DNA from: Yimella lutea
GTDB taxonomy: Bacteria > Actinomycetota > Actinomycetes > Actinomycetales > Dermatophilaceae
Direction of reading: 5' to 3'
Assembly (NCBI RefSeq): GCF_006715095.1
Contig: NZ_VFMO01000001.1
Coordinates: 248,001-312,000, forward strand
DNA length: 64,000 nucleotides
Program-made: the position numbers and the translations under genes
Shown: in pieces, positions 61,598-64,000 of the stretch
How positions within the stretch are numbered: the first letter of the stretch is position 1
How the letters are laid out: each line of letters starts with the position of its first letter
Notes under the pieces: model-generated
Database searches by the model: none
Told to the model about the DNA's origin: nothing
The model's input: only the letters and a program-made list of their open reading frames with translations

Positions 61598-63049
61598 TTG
61601 TCCGACAATACTTTTGCGCCTTTTGGTGTGCCCGCTTCCTTGGTCCGCGTCCTCGCGGAGCAGGGAATCACCACCCCGACCCCGATCCAGGCGGCGACCC
61701 TGCCGGATTCGCTCGCGGGTCGTGACGTCCTTGGCCGTGGCCGCACCGGCTCCGGCAAGACGTACGCGTTCCTGCTGCCGCTGGTCGCCCGACTGCAGGC
61801 GTCCAGCAGCCGCCGTCAGCCCAAGCGTCCGCGTGCGCTGATCCTGGCGCCGACGCGTGAACTGGTGAACCAGATCAACGCTTCGTTGAAGCCGCTCGCC
61901 GACATGGTCGGGCTACGCAGCCAGACCGTCTTCGGTGGCGTGGGTCAGAACCCGCAGGCAGCTGCGCTCGCGAAGGGCGTCGACATCGTCGTCGCCTGCC
62001 CGGGCCGCCTGGAAGACCTTGTCTCCCAGGGACTTTGCGACCTGAGCGCGGTCGAGATCACCATCCTCGACGAGGCCGACCACATGGCCGACCTGGGCTT
62101 CCTGCCCGGCGTGAAGCGCATCCTGAACAAGACCCCGCGCGACGGACAGCGTCTGCTGTTCTCCGCGACCCTCGACCGCGGTGTCGACGTGCTCGTCAAG
62201 AGCTACCTCACCAACCCGGTCACCCACCACGCCGACAGCGCACAGTCGCCGGTCAGCGCGATGGACCACCACGTCCTGCACCTGCACAAGGACCACCGCC
62301 TGCCGGTGCTCGTCGACCTCGCTGCTGCCCCCGGCCGCACCGTCGTCTTCACCCGCACCAAGCACGGAGCCAAGAAGTTGGCCAAGCAGCTTGCGGCACA
62401 AGGAGTTCCGGCAGTCGACCTGCACGGCAACCTCAGCCAGAACGCCCGCGTCCGCAACATGGACGCGTTCCACAGCGGCACCGTCCGGACGCTGGTCGCC
62501 ACCGACATCGCCGCGCGTGGCATTCACGTCGACGACGTCTCCTTGGTGATCCACGCCGACCCGCCGGCCGAGCACAAGGCGTACCTGCACCGTTCGGGAC
62601 GCACCGCTCGTGCGGGCGCCGCCGGCACCGTTGTGACGCTGATGCTCGACGAGCAGCAGAAGGACGTCCGAGATCTGACCCGCGCGGCCGGCATCAAGCC
62701 GACGACAACCAAGGTCGACCCGGCCCACCCGCTGCTGACCGAACTGGCTCCGGGCGAGCGCTCGTTCGTCGCTCTGTCCGAGCAGGTTCAGGTCGCACCG
62801 GCCCCGCAGAAGCAGGGTTCGCGCGGCGGACGCGGCCAGGGTTCCGGACGCGGTCAGGGCTCCGGCTCGGGACGCGGCCAGGGTGCGGGTCGTTCGGGCC
62901 AGGGTCGTGGCACCTCGCAGGGTTCATCTGCTGGTTCGTCGCACGGTTCGTCTCAGCGTTCGCCGAAGCCCACCGGCGAGCGGGCAGGTGCGGCGCCGCG
63001 ACGTAACCGCGGACCGCGTCGGGCAAGCAGCCCGGCCACCTCGCGCTGA
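61598..63049 (+). CDS. DEAD-box ATP-dependent RNA helicase
   Basis: 483 residues from a TTG at 61598 with GGAG 5 nt upstream. Q motif with TPTPIQAATLP, motif I GRTGSGKT, Ia APTRELVNQI, II LDEADHM (DEAD), III FSATL, V VATDIAARGIHV and VI HRSGRTARAG are all intact. The C-terminal ~85 residues are Gly/Arg/Ser/Gln-rich (repeats like GRGQGSG), an RNA-binding tail. It unwinds RNA in ribosome assembly or cold response. The IS ends only 178 bp upstream, so the native promoter may be displaced. An in-frame extension to 61433 lacks family sequence. Confidence 0.93.
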   Translation: MSDNTFAPFGVPASLVRVLAEQGITTPTPIQAATLPDSLAGRDVLGRGRTGSGKTYAFLLPLVARLQASSSRRQPKRPRALILAPTRELVNQINASLKPLADMVGLRSQTVFGGVGQNPQAAALAKGVDIVVACPGRLEDLVSQGLCDLSAVEITILDEADHMADLGFLPGVKRILNKTPRDGQRLLFSATLDRGVDVLVKSYLTNPVTHHADSAQSPVSAMDHHVLHLHKDHRLPVLVDLAAAPGRTVVFTRTKHGAKKLAKQLAAQGVPAVDLHGNLSQNARVRNMDAFHSGTVRTLVATDIAARGIHVDDVSLVIHADPPAEHKAYLHRSGRTARAGAAGTVVTLMLDEQQKDVRDLTRAAGIKPTTTKVDPAHPLLTELAPGERSFVALSEQVQVAPAPQKQGSRGGRGQGSGRGQGSGSGRGQGAGRSGQGRGTSQGSSAGSSHGSSQRSPKPTGERAGAAPRRNRGPRRASSPATSR

Positions 63050-63070
63050 CACCGTAAGCGGTCGTCATAG

Positions 63071-63114
63071 CGGCCGGTTTCCTTGACTACGGGCGTAGTA
63101 AAGGAAACCGGCCG
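63071..63114. terminator. Long hairpin between the helicase and exonuclease III genes
   Basis: CGGCCGGTTTCCTTGACTAC (63071-63090) / GTAGTAAAGGAAACCGGCCG (63095-63114), 20-bp stem with one mismatch, loop gggc. Its core and right flank match the 51.2-kb hairpin. Confidence 0.88.
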
Positions 63115-63139
63115 TTATTGCGACCCGTTGTCGCGAGGC

Positions 63140-64000
63140 TCAGAAGTCGTAGTCCACGACGACCGGTGCGTGATCGCTGATCCGCACGTCGCGGGAGGGC
63201 TCGCGATCCACCCACGCAGCGGACGCCGTGCGCGCCAGTTTCGGTGTGGCCAGGTGGTAGTCGATGCGCCAGCCGACGTTCTTGTCGAAGGCCTGCCCCA
63301 TCCACGACCACCAGGAGTACGGACCGTCGGTCTCGGGGTGGAGTGTGCGGACGACGTCCACGAGGGTGCGCGGCGACATCTGCGCCCCGATCCACTCGCG
63401 CTCCTCGGGCAGGAAGCCCTCGGAGTTCTTGCTGGTGCGCCAGTTGGTCAGGTCGTACCGGGTGTGCCCGATATTGAGGTCACCCATGAGCAGGAACTCG
63501 CGTCCGTTCGCCGATGCCGTTCTGCGGGAACGGGACAGCTGCCGGGCGAAGGAGTCGAGGAAGCGCATCTTGCGTTCGTACTTCACGCCGCCGTCCGGTG
63601 CTTCGCGCATCCGGCCGGGCCTCTGCAGGTGGACGGGCAGTCCGCCCTTGGGCAGGTACAGCGAGGCGACGGTCAGCGGTGCGTCCGCAAGGTCGACTTC
63701 GACGTAGCGCCCCTCGTGCGCGAACTCGCGCATGCCACGGGCCAGCGTCATCGGCTCGGTCGGCACGAGCTCGCCGTTCAGTCGGACGTCGCCGCTCCAG
63801 GTGCGGACGGCGGACGGCGCGTGCCGGGTGAGGACGGCGACGCCGTTGCGTCCCTTGATCCCGCCCTCTTCGTACGCGACGTGATAGTCGCCGTAGACAC
63901 CGTCCGGGATGTCCGCGTGCTGGGCCCGAACCTCTTGCAGCGCAACTACATCCGGGTTTCTCGTGGCGAGCCATTGCTCGAAGCCGCGGCGTTGGGCAGC
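63140..64000 (-). CDS. xth: Exodeoxyribonuclease III (5' end outside window)
   Basis: At least 286 residues, open at the right edge. EEP-fold AP endonuclease/exonuclease: VVALQEVRAQHADIP (catalytic Glu), GVAVLTRHAP, LYLPKG, FLLMGDLNIGHTRYDLTNW (Asp, Asn), and RIDYHLATPKL ... ISDHAPVVVDYDF (Asp, His). It repairs abasic sites and 3' blocks. The reading frame continues through the window end, so the true N-terminus (with the first catalytic Asn) is not visible. Confidence 0.92.
   Translation of the reverse strand, partial: AAQRRGFEQWLATRNPDVVALQEVRAQHADIPDGVYGDYHVAYEEGGIKGRNGVAVLTRHAPSAVRTWSGDVRLNGELVPTEPMTLARGMREFAHEGRYVEVDLADAPLTVASLYLPKGGLPVHLQRPGRMREAPDGGVKYERKMRFLDSFARQLSRSRRTASANGREFLLMGDLNIGHTRYDLTNWRTSKNSEGFLPEEREWIGAQMSPRTLVDVVRTLHPETDGPYSWWSWMGQAFDKNVGWRIDYHLATPKLARTASAAWVDREPSRDVRISDHAPVVVDYDF

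Noticed and set aside
1..64000. tRNA or rRNA genes
   Set aside because: None of the larger gaps showed a cloverleaf with T-loop GGTTCRA and acceptor pairing that I could support.

Overview
The window is GC-rich throughout and packed with genes. Its protein families and gene order point to an actinobacterium, most likely of the order Micrococcales. The supports are an Ino1-type inositol phosphate synthase, an F420-dependent glucose-6-phosphate dehydrogenase, GTP-dependent PEP carboxykinase, and the block PBP1 - GT87 mannosyltransferase-like - rpsF - ssb - rpsR - rplI - MATE - dnaB that is usual near the chromosome origin of such bacteria. A family such as Dermacoccaceae is possible, but I cannot prove it from sequence alone. 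No tRNA, rRNA or CRISPR array was seen.

Layout. 1-4.3 kb: copper-handling locus (CopB-type P1B ATPase running off the left edge, a CsoR-like operator, a two-component system, a DUF305 lipoprotein). 4.3-5.3 kb: two gene remnants fused end to end (sterol-desaturase tail and OLD-family nuclease fragment), the second with foreign-looking composition. 5.6-8.3 kb: dnaB split by a 428-residue intein, with a cluster of DnaA-box-like sites upstream. 8.7-12.7 kb: three secreted peptidoglycan hydrolases with repeated PG-binding modules. 13-20.2 kb: MATE exporter, rplI-rpsR-ssb-rpsF, GT87 and a bifunctional PBP. 20.3-22.4 kb: PadR regulator with ino1.

22.4-31.8 kb: small secreted protein, unknown membrane protein, decayed serine-hydrolase gene, lipase/acyl-CoA ligase pair, YceI/MarR divergon, a macro-like plus SIR2 fusion (candidate NAD-consuming defence protein), GABA aminotransferase and a DEDDh exonuclease. 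32-42 kb: M4 metalloprotease interrupted by an in-frame amber codon, NYN nuclease, pckG, DUF4921, fgd and a class III aminotransferase. 42-49.3 kb: pirin, TPR protein, CE1758/CE1759-type LLM and FMN reductase duo, flavin disulfide reductase, lipoate ligase and CoA-transferase. 49.4-53.6 kb: PfkB kinase, SurE, a CurA-like reductase and a CNT nucleoside transporter. 53.8-60 kb: glycine-betaine locus (BetT, choline dehydrogenase, betaine aldehyde dehydrogenase, TetR regulator with tandem operators). 60-61.4 kb: an insertion sequence directly upstream of a DEAD-box helicase. The right edge cuts an exonuclease III gene.

Intergenic DNA is rich in repeat families: long perfect hairpins, 19-bp tandem units, a 104-bp tandem repeat, and mirrored elements built on a 'GGTTGAG ... 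GAAACC' core. The most notable items are the macro-SIR2 fusion, a MarR-type operator shared by two distant loci, the DnaA-box cluster before an intein-bearing dnaB, the amber-interrupted protease and the double-truncated remnant island.
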